From: Siderastrea radians
Lineage: Eukaryota; Cnidaria; Anthozoa; Scleractinia; Rhizangiidae
NCBI GenBank assembly: GCA_964017195.1
Contig: OZ024894.1
Location: 34,098,184-34,162,183 of the forward strand
Reading direction: 5' to 3'
Length of the DNA stretch: 64,000 nucleotides
Part shown: in pieces, positions 30,295 through 39,599 of the stretch
Layout of the letters: each line of letters begins with the position of its first letter
Position numbering within the stretch: the first letter of the stretch is position 1
Notes under the pieces: generated by a model
What the model was told of the DNA's origin: nothing
Databases searched by the model: none
What the model saw: the letters and a program-made list of their open reading frames with translations, nothing else
Made by a program: the position numbers and the translations under genes

Positions 30295-30920
30295 TTAACC
30301 CTTTCCCGTCCGATTTTTTCCCTTAAAAAACGCATTTTTTACCGTTAAAGCGGTTTTTTGAGTGCTATGTTGCCAAATGCCACTAAACGTTGCTACAAAA
30401 GCGTTTTCTTACAATTTAGCTAGATTTTGAGCCAGCTTCTGTTGTAAATTGTACAATATTTTGATTTCAGGCATGCGCATAAGCCAAAATTTGGACTTCT
30501 TTTTTTTTTTTTTTTTTTTTTTTGCTGATTCATTTCCAATTTTTTTCTCGCTTCTTTTGCTTTCCTTTTTCTCTCCCTTTCTTTTCTCTTTATCTTCTAC
30601 ACCTTATCCCCTTTCTATCCACTGGAAAAGTTTTGGCCTCAGTCCTTCAAAAAACCTGGAAATGGAACATTGATCAACTAGGTGACTTGGCCTATTTTCC
30701 CCCAACTTTGCACCCAAAATTGGACACGTTTTTTCTGGTATAGCTCTACCAGAATTTAGTCGATATTCAAAATGGACACACATATTGATGGATCTGTCCT
30801 TGCTGTATTAGCTGCTTATCAAAACAATTTGGTAACGTCAAAAATGATGACATCAGGAGTGGTTCAATGGTTCCCGACGTTAACGTCGGGAAGATACTAG
30901 TCTTGACGGGAAAGAGTTAA
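30295..30920. mobile_element. TTAA-flanked MITE nested in the MULE
   Basis: TTAACCCTTTCCCGTC at the left end and GACGGGAAAGAGTTAA at the right end form terminal inverted repeats with TTAA at both outer edges (30295-30298, 30917-30920). That matches piggyBac-type elements. The interior has a long T-run (about 30502-30523) and no coding frame. It lies in a presumed intron of the transposase gene and does not touch the exons. Confidence 0.75.
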
Positions 30921-31609
30921 GGGAAAAGAGGGGTTCGGGGTTGATGAATTTTATTTTATTGTATACATAAATGGCACAAAATAGTCTCTCATTTTACTAA
31001 AACCTGCCCAGAATGCCCCTAAAGTTGCGAAATGAGTGATGAATCGCGTGACGTGTTTGGTCACGCAATATGACCTTATACATTTACTGCTCGTATCATT
31101 GACAGTGATTTTGCAAAGCAACTCAGTTTAGTAGAAAGCCTGGGTAGAAAGTAATTTTCCTGCAAGCAGCATTTGGAATAGATGTCATGTTAAAGTACCG
31201 TAAAATACATTGAGAAGCTGGTTGTTGGCTAGTGACATCGAGTATTAAAGAAATTACCAACTATCAAGTCAGTCACTAAGCTTATATATTATAAAACTTG
31301 ACATTACTTTCATCCTCAGTTATGGTACGCAACAATTATGCCTTTTACCTCTTTCATAATCTAAAAGTATCAACGATTTCCATGTAAGCGTACTTTATAG
31401 GTAAGTCCTAGGTATTAGGAGTGACAAAATGCAAGTAAGCTTGTTTTTATCCGTCCATGAACATGAACAACGATGATCGGCGGAAAGAATCTGAAAGAAT
31501 CTACGACTTCTGCTCGTCACACTATCAATAACTCCATTTCTGTTGTTGTAGACATTAAACTAAGTATTGTGTCTTGCCTACCATTCGAAAACTAAGAAAA
31601 AACACCCAC

Positions 31610-31657
31610 CTTTTTCTCGATATCGTTCTTGCCCGAATTGCCCTCTCGTTCAGCCAT
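31610..31657 (-). CDS. Possible first exon of the MULE gene
   Basis: ATG at 31657 opens 16 codons (MAEREGNSGKNDIEKK) ending at AAG|GTGGGT in phase 0. It lies about 100 bp inside the right TIR and just downstream of an E2F/CRE-like promoter block, where a transposase start would be expected. It cannot join directly to the exon at 29743-29806, which needs phase 2. A further small exon between them is required, or this assignment is wrong. Confidence 0.45.
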
Positions 31658-31681
31658 GTTACACTGATGTTACACTTGGGT

Positions 31682-31704
31682 TTTGGCGCGAATTTGTGAC
31701 GTCA
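31682..31704 (-). promoter_or_regulatory. E2F-like and CRE-like sites at the MULE promoter
   Basis: Read on the minus strand, GTGACGTCAC (a perfect CRE/ATF palindrome, 31697-31704) is followed by TTCGCGCCAAAA (31682-31692), a close match to the E2F consensus. The pair lies 25-45 bp before the ATG at 31657. Such sites would couple expression to S phase or proliferating and germ cells. Function is inferred from consensus only. Confidence 0.45.
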
Positions 31705-31761
31705 CAAACCCGATCTGCTAACCTGTTCCCAGGACTCCTGCTCCACAACCTCCGTTTGACT

Positions 31762-31941
31762 GTTCCGGCTGTTTCGCTTTCCGTTTCGTTTCGGTTGTTT
31801 CGGTGGTTTCGTTTCGGCCGTTTCGCTGGTTTCGGCCGTTTCGTTTCGGTGGTTTCGGCCGTTTCGTTTCGGTCGTTTCGGTGGTTTCGGTGGTTTCGTT
31901 TCGGTGGTTTCGTTTCGTTGTTTCGGGTTTTAGTACATGCC
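31762..31941. repeat. MULE right TIR (GAAAC-repeat array)
   Basis: Complement of the left TIR: GTTTC/GGTTTCGG words ending in GGGTTTTAGTACATGCC at 31941. The unit order matches the left arm for more than 100 bp. Confidence 0.85.
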
Positions 31942-32160
31942 CATCCTGCCGACCCAGGTCCAACACAGTAAAAGTCTGTTCCTTCAGAACAATTTTACCT
32001 GGCGTAACAGGTCTTTCAGTATAAGGATTTGAATAAACTTGTTGTAATAGGGACACTGTAGCATTTGGATCATCAGTAGTACAGTTTAATTCCATATTGA
32101 AGCCAAAGTGGCCTAGTATGATGACTGGGAAATCATTGAGGAATGTTAAAGCTCCTACAC
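31942..32160 (-). pseudogene. Ig exon A, 5' part (split by MULE insertion)
   Basis: Acceptor TTTGTATTGCAG precedes 32160, and the exon starts in phase 1. It encodes the first two thirds of an Ig domain: GALTFLNDFPVIILGHFGF, the first cysteine in MELNCTTDDPNATVS, and the E-strand region TFTVLDLGRQDG, which is cut by the transposon. The piece includes the right copy of the target duplication (31942-31950). The remainder is at 24866-24946. Read through into the TIR, the frame would continue with repetitive Thr/Glu/Lys/Arg codons, so an unspliced transcript would give an aberrant protein. Confidence 0.82.
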
Positions 32161-32368
32161 CTGCAATACAAAGTGCACTTATTTTATTTTTATGTATCTA
32201 TTATTGCAAACACTTCTCTTGGGTTGAATTTTAACTCCCTTTGTCTCATATTATATTTACCATAATCATCTACCATCACAAGTAGTGGTGTATGAATTAT
32301 CAATTCTAATCGATAATTGATCAAAAACTCTTCGCGACGCAACAATTGATTACGTTTCAAGTAAAATT
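32161..32368. other. Intron sequence upstream of Ig exon A
   Basis: No further Ig exon was found to the right before the next repeats. The signal peptide exon of the gene is presumably outside what I can recognise. Confidence 0.4.
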
Positions 32369-33166
32369 AGGCCTACTCTGGGACCCAAAGTCGCCGTAAC
32401 TTTGGGCGACTTAAGGCGACTTTAGGCGATTTTAGCTTATTTTGTCCAAAATTACGGGCGATTTTGGGCGATTTAAGGCGATTTTGGGCGACTTTAGGCG
32501 ACTTTGGGCGATTTTGAGCGACTTTAGGCAATTTTAGGTAACCTTCAGTGACTTAATTGGAAATGCCAAGGTGAACCTAAGTACAGTTGTGGTATACATG
32601 TACGTGGGAATCATCATGGTACACCATAATGCATTGTTACAGAAAATATCCATACTATCCCCATGAAAATGTTTTAGTTTGAATGCTCCACCAACCCCCT
32701 ATTCCACCCCACCCTTCTGGAAATTCTAGTTTGGTGGCTTTCAAGAGCCTCCACTGCCCCCACCCCCCTTGGAATTTCTAATGACCTCTTGTGATGTTGG
32801 TATGGACCCGCTCACTAAAGACATTAGTAGTACATAAACATGCAACAATGACCTTAACAACAGCTAGCAAGCAAGGTTGTTGCCGAATTGGTCACAGGCC
32901 AAAAAGTAAGGCATTAAGTGAAAGCTGTGAGTTAGTAAGTGTCACAACAAGAAACTTAGGGGCCCCAGGATGATTCCTTGGGCATTTTATTGTATAGGGC
33001 TCTGGTTAGGCAACAGCCTTGGCAAGCAAACTGAAAATAAACTATATTAAGTTTTACATAGTTTACTATTAATATATAAATTATATACAAGGAATTTAAG
33101 GCGACTTAGAGCGACTTTGGGCGACTTTAGGCGACTTTGGGCGACTTTGGGCCCCAGAGTAGGCCT
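32369..33166. mobile_element. TIR element with GGCGACTTT arrays
   Basis: The ends are AGGCCTACTCTGGG on both sides in inverted orientation, followed inwards by arrays of GGCGACTTTAGGCGATTTT-type words (32390-32530 and 33097-33152). AAAATT sits at each outer edge (32363-32368 and 33167-33172), a possible 6-bp target duplication. About 550 bp of unique, non-coding interior. Superfamily unknown. Confidence 0.65.
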
Positions 33167-33459
33167 AAAATTGACTGTCGCAAAAAAAACTAAATAAATA
33201 AATGCAAGAAATGCGAGAATAACATAACACATGTTTTTCAATTCTAGTGTAAGGGTGTGTCTTGTCTGTAACATTCTTTGAGGTAAAAAAAAACGGCAAA
33301 TTGGAACGTTTTGTTAAGCATATACGTCTGATTTTAATTTTCACAGTTGTGTTGTGTTGCATTGTGTTGCCTTTCATAGTGTTGTGTTTGTGACTAACCG
33401 GCGTGACAAGCATATTCTGTGACGTCACAGTAGTCACGTGATCGTTTGGAGCTATGGGC

Positions 33460-35127
33460 TTTCATTCGGAGTTTTTACATCCGTAATCTTGCTCGGCGTT
33501 TTTACTGAATTAAAGTTCTGTTTTTCTTGAATCGAGCTGTGGTCGTCTACACGAATAACATGAAATGGTGCCAGAAATGGTTCAAGCGTTGCTAGAGGAC
33601 GACGTGCCGTATGGCGTGTATTCTTTGCAATACACGCCAAGCTGGTTCGTGAACAGTCAACAGAGGAGTGAAATTTACATGCAAGGAAGAAGAGCAAGCC
33701 ACTGCGCCGTCGATCTTGCCTCCGGCTAATTTTTACCGCTGCCAAAACCACTTGTGGTTGATGAAAACCTATCTACTAACTGTAAACAATGAAAGAAAGT
33801 TCGGCAAAGGTACGAAATCGCCGCCGGCATTTACAAGCAAGCAGATCTTGTTCAAGTGTCAACATTGCTGTCGGTCATTGAAAAGGACACTATAAAGGCC
33901 TTCGATACGTTCACTTGGGGCGAAGACGAACAGAATGACAGCATGCAAGATATTTTGGCTAAATTGGTCGAGTATTGGGAACCTTCCACTCAAGTGATTT
34001 ATGAAAGATACCATTTAAATAATCGTAAAGTAGAGGCCGGCGAAAGCATTGCCACCTACGTGACCGAGTTGTGCATGATTGCAAAAACCGGTTCACACGA
34101 TGGAATGTGAGACGAAAATGTCCACGAACGGCTGATTTAACGACCTGACCTTACAGAAGGCAATCGATATCTGCAAGGCTGCAAAACAGACCAGTCAACG
34201 GTTGAAACTCATGAGCAACGTAAGACATGACTCAGTTGGTGCTGTTAGACAAAACGCCAGAAAGCCACGTGATACACTTAATCGTCCAGAATGCAGGCTC
34301 TGTGGGTACAATCATGGAAATCGCCAGTACTCTGCATCTGGACAGACCTGCCACAAGTGTAGGCAGAGGAACCATTTTCAGTCGAAGTACCGATCAAGCA
34401 CAGCACAAGTGAGACAGAGTACCCTGGAATTACCCGAGGAAGTGTTTCACAGCAGTCAAGTAGGAGCTGGATCAAGTGCCATGGTCACTATGGAATTTAG
34501 CAAGCCTAGGGCCGAAAGCCGGGTGACATGTCAGTTAGACAAAGGGGCAGAGTGTGACGTTCTTTCATGCGAGGTTACCAACGTCGCGGCCAACGAAATG
34601 TTCTACAGTTCAACATCACGGAAGATGACCTAGCACCTCTGTTATCCTACAGAACCTGTTTGGACTTAGGACTTGTCACCATTAATGACTGTGATGACTC
34701 TTCTACTGTGTATGTACCACAATGTGAGCCGCCGGTCTCCTTGATGAATTCAATGATGTCTTTGAGGCTTGGGTGAGCTCCCAGGCTAGTGTCACATAGC
34801 AACTGACGACACAGTGCCACCTGTAGTACACCCATCGGGACGTGTGGCAGTAGCTGTACGAAACCAGATCGAGGATAAACTGGATGACATGGTAGCCAGC
34901 GATGCCCTCGCTCCAGTCGCTGAACCCTTTCCATGAGAGTCCAGTATGTTAAGCGTTGCCATGCCAAATACGCTGCGCATTTGCCTTACCCACGCGATCT
35001 CAATAAAGCCATCCGTCAAGAGCATTGCTAAATGCCAACAGTAGAAGAGGTTGCAAACAGGCCTGCCTACGCAATGAAGTTCACTGTTGTGATTGCAAAG
35101 AAAGTTTTCTGGCAGAGGTCTTTATAC

Positions 35128-35201
<74 letters not shown>

Positions 35202-36420
35202 AATAATAATAATAATAATAATAATAATTATAATATGCTTAATATATCGCACATGATCCTAAAGTTCTTTAATCCATCCTTTGGACGCTACAGATGGAAT
35301 ATGATGCCCTTTGGTATCTGTTCCACGCCTTAAGTATGGCAGCGTACAATGCATGAGTTTGTGGATGACCTGGAAGGGGTGGAAGTTATCGCAGATGACT
35401 TTCTGATTGCTGAAATTGGAAATGCAGAGATTTAAGTAAACCAGAATCTGGAGAGAAGTGAGCGTGCTTTTCTTGAGAAGTGCCGCCTGTGGAACCTGAA
35501 GTTAAACCGTGCCAAAGTGTGTCGACAGCAGTCACGAGTGAAATTCATGAAATTCATTTCCCAAAGGCTTAAACCTGACCCCCAGGAGACATCAGGCCAT
35601 ATTGCAGGTGCCTGAACCCGAAAAACGTCGCTGCGCTGAAGTAATTTTTGGTGATGGCGACGTACCGTATAAAGTAAGCGCCCCACCTCTTAGAGATAAC
35701 AAAACCGCTCAGACGCTTTGAGGACAAGAATGTGGAATTCCAGTAGCTGGAAGCAAACGCTATTGCCATGAGCACTATCAAGAAGTTCCTGACAGAAGCA
35801 CCCATGCTTTGCTATGATGACGTCAGCAAGCCAGTCACTGTACAGTGTGATGCCAGCCCGTCGGACCTGGAGACTGTACTGCATTGCTGGCTATTCGTGA
35901 TAAGCGCAACACCTCAAGAGAGGGATTTGGCACCTCACCGGTACTGCGGCTTATGGGTCGACGCACGCGCACGCTACTGCCGACCACTGAGAAATTGCTT
36001 CAACCAAATAGTTACTTGCCAGCAGCAAGTAAATTCGTAGCTCGGAAACAATTGCAATGCCTATAATACAACAGAGGCACAAAGAGCCTCGCCCCCTTGA
36101 AGGTTGGTGATGCAGTCCGCATGAGGTTACCCGATGAAAAGACATGGAGCCCCGGTCGCTGCACACGCTCCCTTGGCAGGAGGTTCTACGAAGTGGGAGT
36201 AGAAGGGCGTAGCTTCCGCAGAAATCGACGCTAGCTGTGAGCCACTCTGGAGCCGCCTTCAGAACGAACCAGCAGTCTTGACGAGGTGAATCCTTCTCGG
36301 GCACCGGATGGAGGCAGATCTCCTGATTTACTAGGCGAGGACCCAGATCCGCCTGCACCAGCTATTCAGGAAAATGTTACACCATCTCTTCTAAGACCAG
36401 TAAGACCAGTAATAAGATCC
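33460..36420 (+). mobile_element. Ty3/gypsy derivative, copy 2
   Basis: Order: end of a 5' LTR (33460-33562, matching copy 1), a primer-binding-like TGGTGCCAGAA, a broken gag region (about 33569-34110), a zinc knuckle with ECRLCGYNHGNRQ and TCHKCRQRNHF (about 34290-34380), protease with QLDKGAEC where DTG or DSG is expected, then RT up to the IADDF box (about 35330-35420), an RNase H beginning (CDASPSDLE) and then directly the integrase C-terminal region (KVGDAVRMRLP). Frames are broken by stops and shifts throughout. The joint between RNase H and the integrase tail resembles that in copy 1, so both descend from an internally deleted form. It is non-functional. Confidence 0.8.
35131..35228. 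repeat. (ATC)n/(AAT)n microsatellite inside gypsy RT
   Basis: About 23 ATC units followed by about 9 AAT units. It replaces the part of RT that should precede FNPSFGRYRWNMMPFGIC. It creates spurious poly-His and poly-Ile frames. Confidence 0.9.
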
Positions 36421-37494
36421 CCAACTTAAAAATGTTTTTGACGGTCGTTAAATCCCAATTTAATAATGAATCCTATAAACTAAGCTTAAGCTCGAAGAAA
36501 TGGGATCCTTTAATTCCCCTACTCAATTCTATTTAGTCTCTTCCAAGCCATAATTATTACAATTTGCACAATGCCCAACCCCCTTCACGTTTAGGGACGC
36601 TATCTTTTTCAGTCTGAATTAACTATCTTGCAATTTGTTTTCCTCTTTGCACTGCTCACTAAATGGCTGAATCATTATTTTCATTAAAACCACTAACTAC
36701 ACAACACAGCCAATTTCGCATTCAATCCTATTAGTTGCTTTACTCAGTTGCGCATGCGACACACAAGACAAATACAGAAACCCCAAACTTAACAACCCTT
36801 TGCTGTCATATCTTACAGTGCAGCTACTCGAACTGGACCACTTGGATGCACGAGGAACCAGTCACACACAAAAAAGGAAATGTACTAGTCACACAAAACA
36901 TGACTTGTCAGGATTGGCCCTTTGAAGAATCCTGATAACTGAAACCGGTAGGTGAAACGTTTAGAAATATCGATTCATTGGAAGTGTATGTAAAAGTAAA
37001 AGTAAGGATAAAATTATGATTTTGTTTTGAGGTAGCGAGAATTTCAGAAACCCCAAACTTAACAACCCTTTGCTGTCATATCTTACAGTGCAGCTACTCG
37101 AACCGGGCCACTTGGAAGAAAATTGACCAATCGCAACGCTAATTGAGAACAAAAGAAGGCAACATTTTTTCATAAACTGACGAATACCGTTGAAGGACCT
37201 AGACAATACATCTCCAAATAAATTTGAAACTGTCTCATTCTACAGACATCTCGGGAAATTCGAATTTTTTCATTGGTTAGCTGCAATGACGGTTTGTTTT
37301 TTAGCAGTTTCAAACGGTGCGGTGTTGACTTGATGCGATGAAAATCTGGCGGATAGTTTTTACGCGTAAGTGTAAATATTTCCGAAATAGCCTTTGCCCA
37401 GAAAATACACTAAGTAAGACTAAATCGAGAGGGTGGCATATACGGCAACAATGAATTGATGTTTATTGTTTGCGATTAGTTTGCCACAGATATC
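36421..37494. other. Spacer with direct and dispersed repeats
   Basis: A segment of about 70 bp (GAAACCCCAAACTTAACAAC to CTACTCGAAC) occurs at 36777-36850 and again at 37048-37120. The second copy leads into a dispersed repeat (37095-37440) that also occurs at 53465-53830. No gene. Confidence 0.6.
37095..37440. repeat. Dispersed repeat, copy 1
   Basis: Starts with CGGGCCACTTGGAAGAAAAT and passes through AACGGTGCGGTGTTGACT to GGTGGCATATACGGCAA. A second full copy is at 53465-53830, and an inverted fragment with the CCAATTAGCGTCGCGATTGG part is at about 56165-56290. Function unknown. Confidence 0.65.
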
Positions 37495-37781
37495 TTAATT
37501 AAATGCGTAAAACGTCCAAGTTATTTTGAAACTGTTGTAGTCTCCTTTGATCGTATAGGAGCTAGGCTTTTTGCACTGTTGTTTTAACTCCCTCTTTGTA
37601 GTCGTGGTTGAATTTTGCCTTCTTGAAACTAAAACATAGTACCTCCATCGTCCTATTGCGTTACTAGCATCCAACAGAGAAATCTCTGAAATCTCCAGCA
37701 CTTTAATTTCGCTTAGCAATTCTCGCTTTTTTCTGATCCTTTCTACGTCCTCAAATTTCCCAATCGCCGCTGCACCATGAG
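37495..37781 (-). pseudogene. Unknown two-exon family, copy 2, exon 2
   Basis: Acceptor GTTTCCTATAG precedes 37781. Entering in phase 1, the frame is open for 94 codons (HGAAAIGKFEDVERIRKK, then RELLSEIKVLEISEISLL and on), ending TFYAFN. The first half looks like a charged amphipathic helix; the rest is Thr/Lys-rich. No domain recognised. The matching exon 1 (37870-37986) contains a stop in the expected frame, so the copy as a whole is probably dead even though this exon is intact. It shows the longest version of the family's second exon. Confidence 0.4.
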
Positions 37782-38045
37782 CTATAGGAAACATGGAGTT
37801 CGAATCGAAAGTTGTTTCAAGGAAACAGTGCTGAAAGATGTCGAGACTCCAATAAAATTATCACCTTACCGTTAGTTCTGTTGTTCTGTGTCTTTGATTT
37901 CTACATCATCTTCTGCAAATATCCCTATTTCTCCCCGATTCTCTCAGCGGCTGAGTTCGATGGTAGATGCTTAAACCGCCCGCCATTTTGAAATTCACTC
38001 AGTCCCAGTTCTACTCAGCTTACCAAAAACCCCTAAAGCGAGTGG
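37750..38045. repeat. Large inverted repeat, left arm
   Basis: The complement of this stretch matches 39235-39510 through GAACTGGGACTGAG, the ATG region, the donor and the CCATGTTTCCTATAG acceptor. The two arms are divergent copies of the same two-exon family, with about 1.2 kb between them. Confidence 0.8.
37870..37986 (-). pseudogene. Unknown two-exon family, copy 2, exon 1
   Basis: ATG at 37986 (MAGGLSIYHR) and donor ACG|GTAAGG at 37870. Compared with 11503-11611 it carries indels and a TAG in place of TGG within the conserved AAATCAAA region, so it does not read through to the donor in the right phase. Confidence 0.4.
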
Positions 38046-38412
38046 GTAGGCTATCTTTGCCAGGCTATCGTCACGAGCTCGTAAGAACATTGCACGACGG
38101 ACTTCCATATATGGAAGGTCGTCGTGCAACGGATTAAAATTTGCAATTCAAATTAGGTTCTATCTGGGTTCTTCTTTCAGGGGTTTTCTCGGAGATTCAA
38201 AAAGTAGAATCAAATTGCGAAACTTAAATTCATTTTTAGTTGAAAACCAGATCGCATCAGTGGCCAGTTCTTTCGTATTTGATTATTAACTTTAGTTTAC
38301 GCTTACAGTTTGAAGGAGATATTTACTTTCGGGTTTATTTCCCGTTTTCGAAACGAGTCGAACCTGTGTACTCGCTGATCAAAACCTCAACGTCCATTTT
38401 ATATTGCGATAA

Positions 38413-38694
38413 TTATTTTGCGTTGTCGAGAAGGAAAACTGTTCCGATCAGCCGGGAAATCATGGAATTAGTGTGGACGAAGCCTACAAACACTTTATTT
38501 TCATGTTAAGGTCGAGGAACATTGCCAGAGACATAAACAAAAACAATTTTGGAAGTCTTTTGAGAGCCGCTTTCCCGGGAACGATTGTAGCGAAGAAACG
38601 ACGGGTTAACTACGAGGGAGGAAAAACAATTGCCCCAGCTAAGACAATTCACCTACCTAATATCAGCAGTTGCAAGAATAGATGGTTTCAATGA
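38413..38694 (+). CDS. Hypothetical frame between the inverted arms
   Basis: Open for about 93 codons without an ATG near its start; GTG 38473 and the ATG of HFIFM are internal. The strongest part reads VDEAYKHFIFMLRSRNIARD, then NNFGSLLRAAFPGT, then a basic KKRRVNYEGGK. The layout of a helix with aromatic residues, FGSLLRAAFP and then basic residues resembles a small DNA-binding fold, but I cannot name a family. It could be an exon (upstream TCGAG could be an acceptor) of the gene that separates the arms. Confidence 0.3.
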   Translation, partial: LFCVVEKENCSDQPGNHGISVDEAYKHFIFMLRSRNIARDINKNNFGSLLRAAFPGTIVAKKRRVNYEGGKTIAPAKTIHLPNISSCKNRWFQ

Positions 38695-39234
38695 AACTGT
38701 CTTTTCGGATAGCCTGCATTACAAGACCTTACAAGCGTTTATTTAGCCAAGCGCGGAGAGCGAGACGAAACAAAAAATTCGCTTTCGGCGCTCGGCTATA
38801 AAATAATGCTTCTTCTGTTTTCGTCCCCGGAATGTAACCTTCAACTTGTGTTCTATGGTAAAATTAATGCTTTTTGTTTTCGGCCAAACAAGTACATGTA
38901 TGTTGTATGTTGTTTTTGTGTTTGCTAGCTTCTTCGGGGAGACAACAGCTGCTCCGAATTTCGGCAAATGCAAAATAATACTGTTCCCTAAAAGTTTCCC
39001 AGAAAAGACCCGACAAGAAAGTTTTATTTCCGTTTCCGACTCTTGCCTTGTGGGGAGAGTCGACTTTTTCTCACATATGTTTGCTAGCGGGGGACTGGAA
39101 AGTTATTTTTGCTCTTACCAGCTAAAGACGAATTTGAAAAACAATAGCAATTGTCTTTTCGGCCCTACGATTGGCTAATGGCACAAATCTCCTAGCAACG
39201 GCCCAAGTGCTTCCTACCCAGTGGCTTCACAGGA
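38695..39234. other. Spacer between inverted arms
   Basis: No supported gene. A plus-strand frame near 38846-39178 starts with a hydrophobic signal-like segment, but continues without recognisable domain or splice borders. Confidence 0.35.
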
Positions 39235-39510
39235 GAGGTTTATTTCCAGTTAGCTGGGTAGAACTGGGACTGAGGGAATTTCAAAATGGTGGGTGGTTTA
39301 AGCATCTACCATCGAACTCAGCAGAGAATCGGGGAGAAACAGGGATATTTGCAGAAGATGATGTAGAAATCAAAGACACAGAACAACAGAACTAACGGTA
39401 ACGTGATAATTTTATTGAAGCTTCGACATCTTTCAGCGCTCTTTCCTTGAAACAACTTTCGATTCGAACTCCATGTTTCCTATAGCTCATGGCTCACTTG
39501 GTCTCGCATC
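39235..39510. repeat. Large inverted repeat, right arm
   Basis: Partner of 37750-38045, described there. Confidence 0.8.
39286..39397 (+). pseudogene. Unknown two-exon family, copy 3, exon 1
   Basis: ATG at 39286 (MVGGLSIYHR) and donor ACG|GTAACG after 39397. It carries the same TAG as copy 2 in the conserved region. The acceptor is at 39485, and the second exon from 39486 reads HGSLGLASPKPL and then stops at TAA after about 31 codons. Confidence 0.4.
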
Positions 39511-39599
39511 ACCGAAACCATTATCTATTATCGTAGCTTCTGAATTCAGAGCAACTTTTGCCAGACGTGTAAACAGCTAACAAAACAAACTTTCGCCGA

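Larger units (their letters stand above)
24956..31941 (-). mobile_element. Complete Mutator-like (MULE) DNA transposon, 6,986 bp
   Basis: Both ends begin GGCATGTACTAAAACCC and continue for more than 100 bp as near-identical inverted repeats made of GAAAC/CCGAAACGAAAC units. A perfect 9-bp duplication (CATCCTGCC) flanks the element. Inside, on the minus strand, lie a large intact transposase exon with a DDE triad and SWIM finger, one certain and one possible upstream exon, and a promoter-like block close to the right TIR. A TTAA-type MITE (30295-30920) is nested in a non-coding part. The element splits Ig exon A. Structural completeness and the perfect target repeat suggest a fairly recent insertion. 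Whether it is active cannot be told from sequence alone. Confidence 0.88.

Noticed and set aside
35025..35333. Poly-His, poly-Asn and poly-Ile frames
   Set aside because: Translation of the ATC/AAT microsatellite inside the gypsy remnant.
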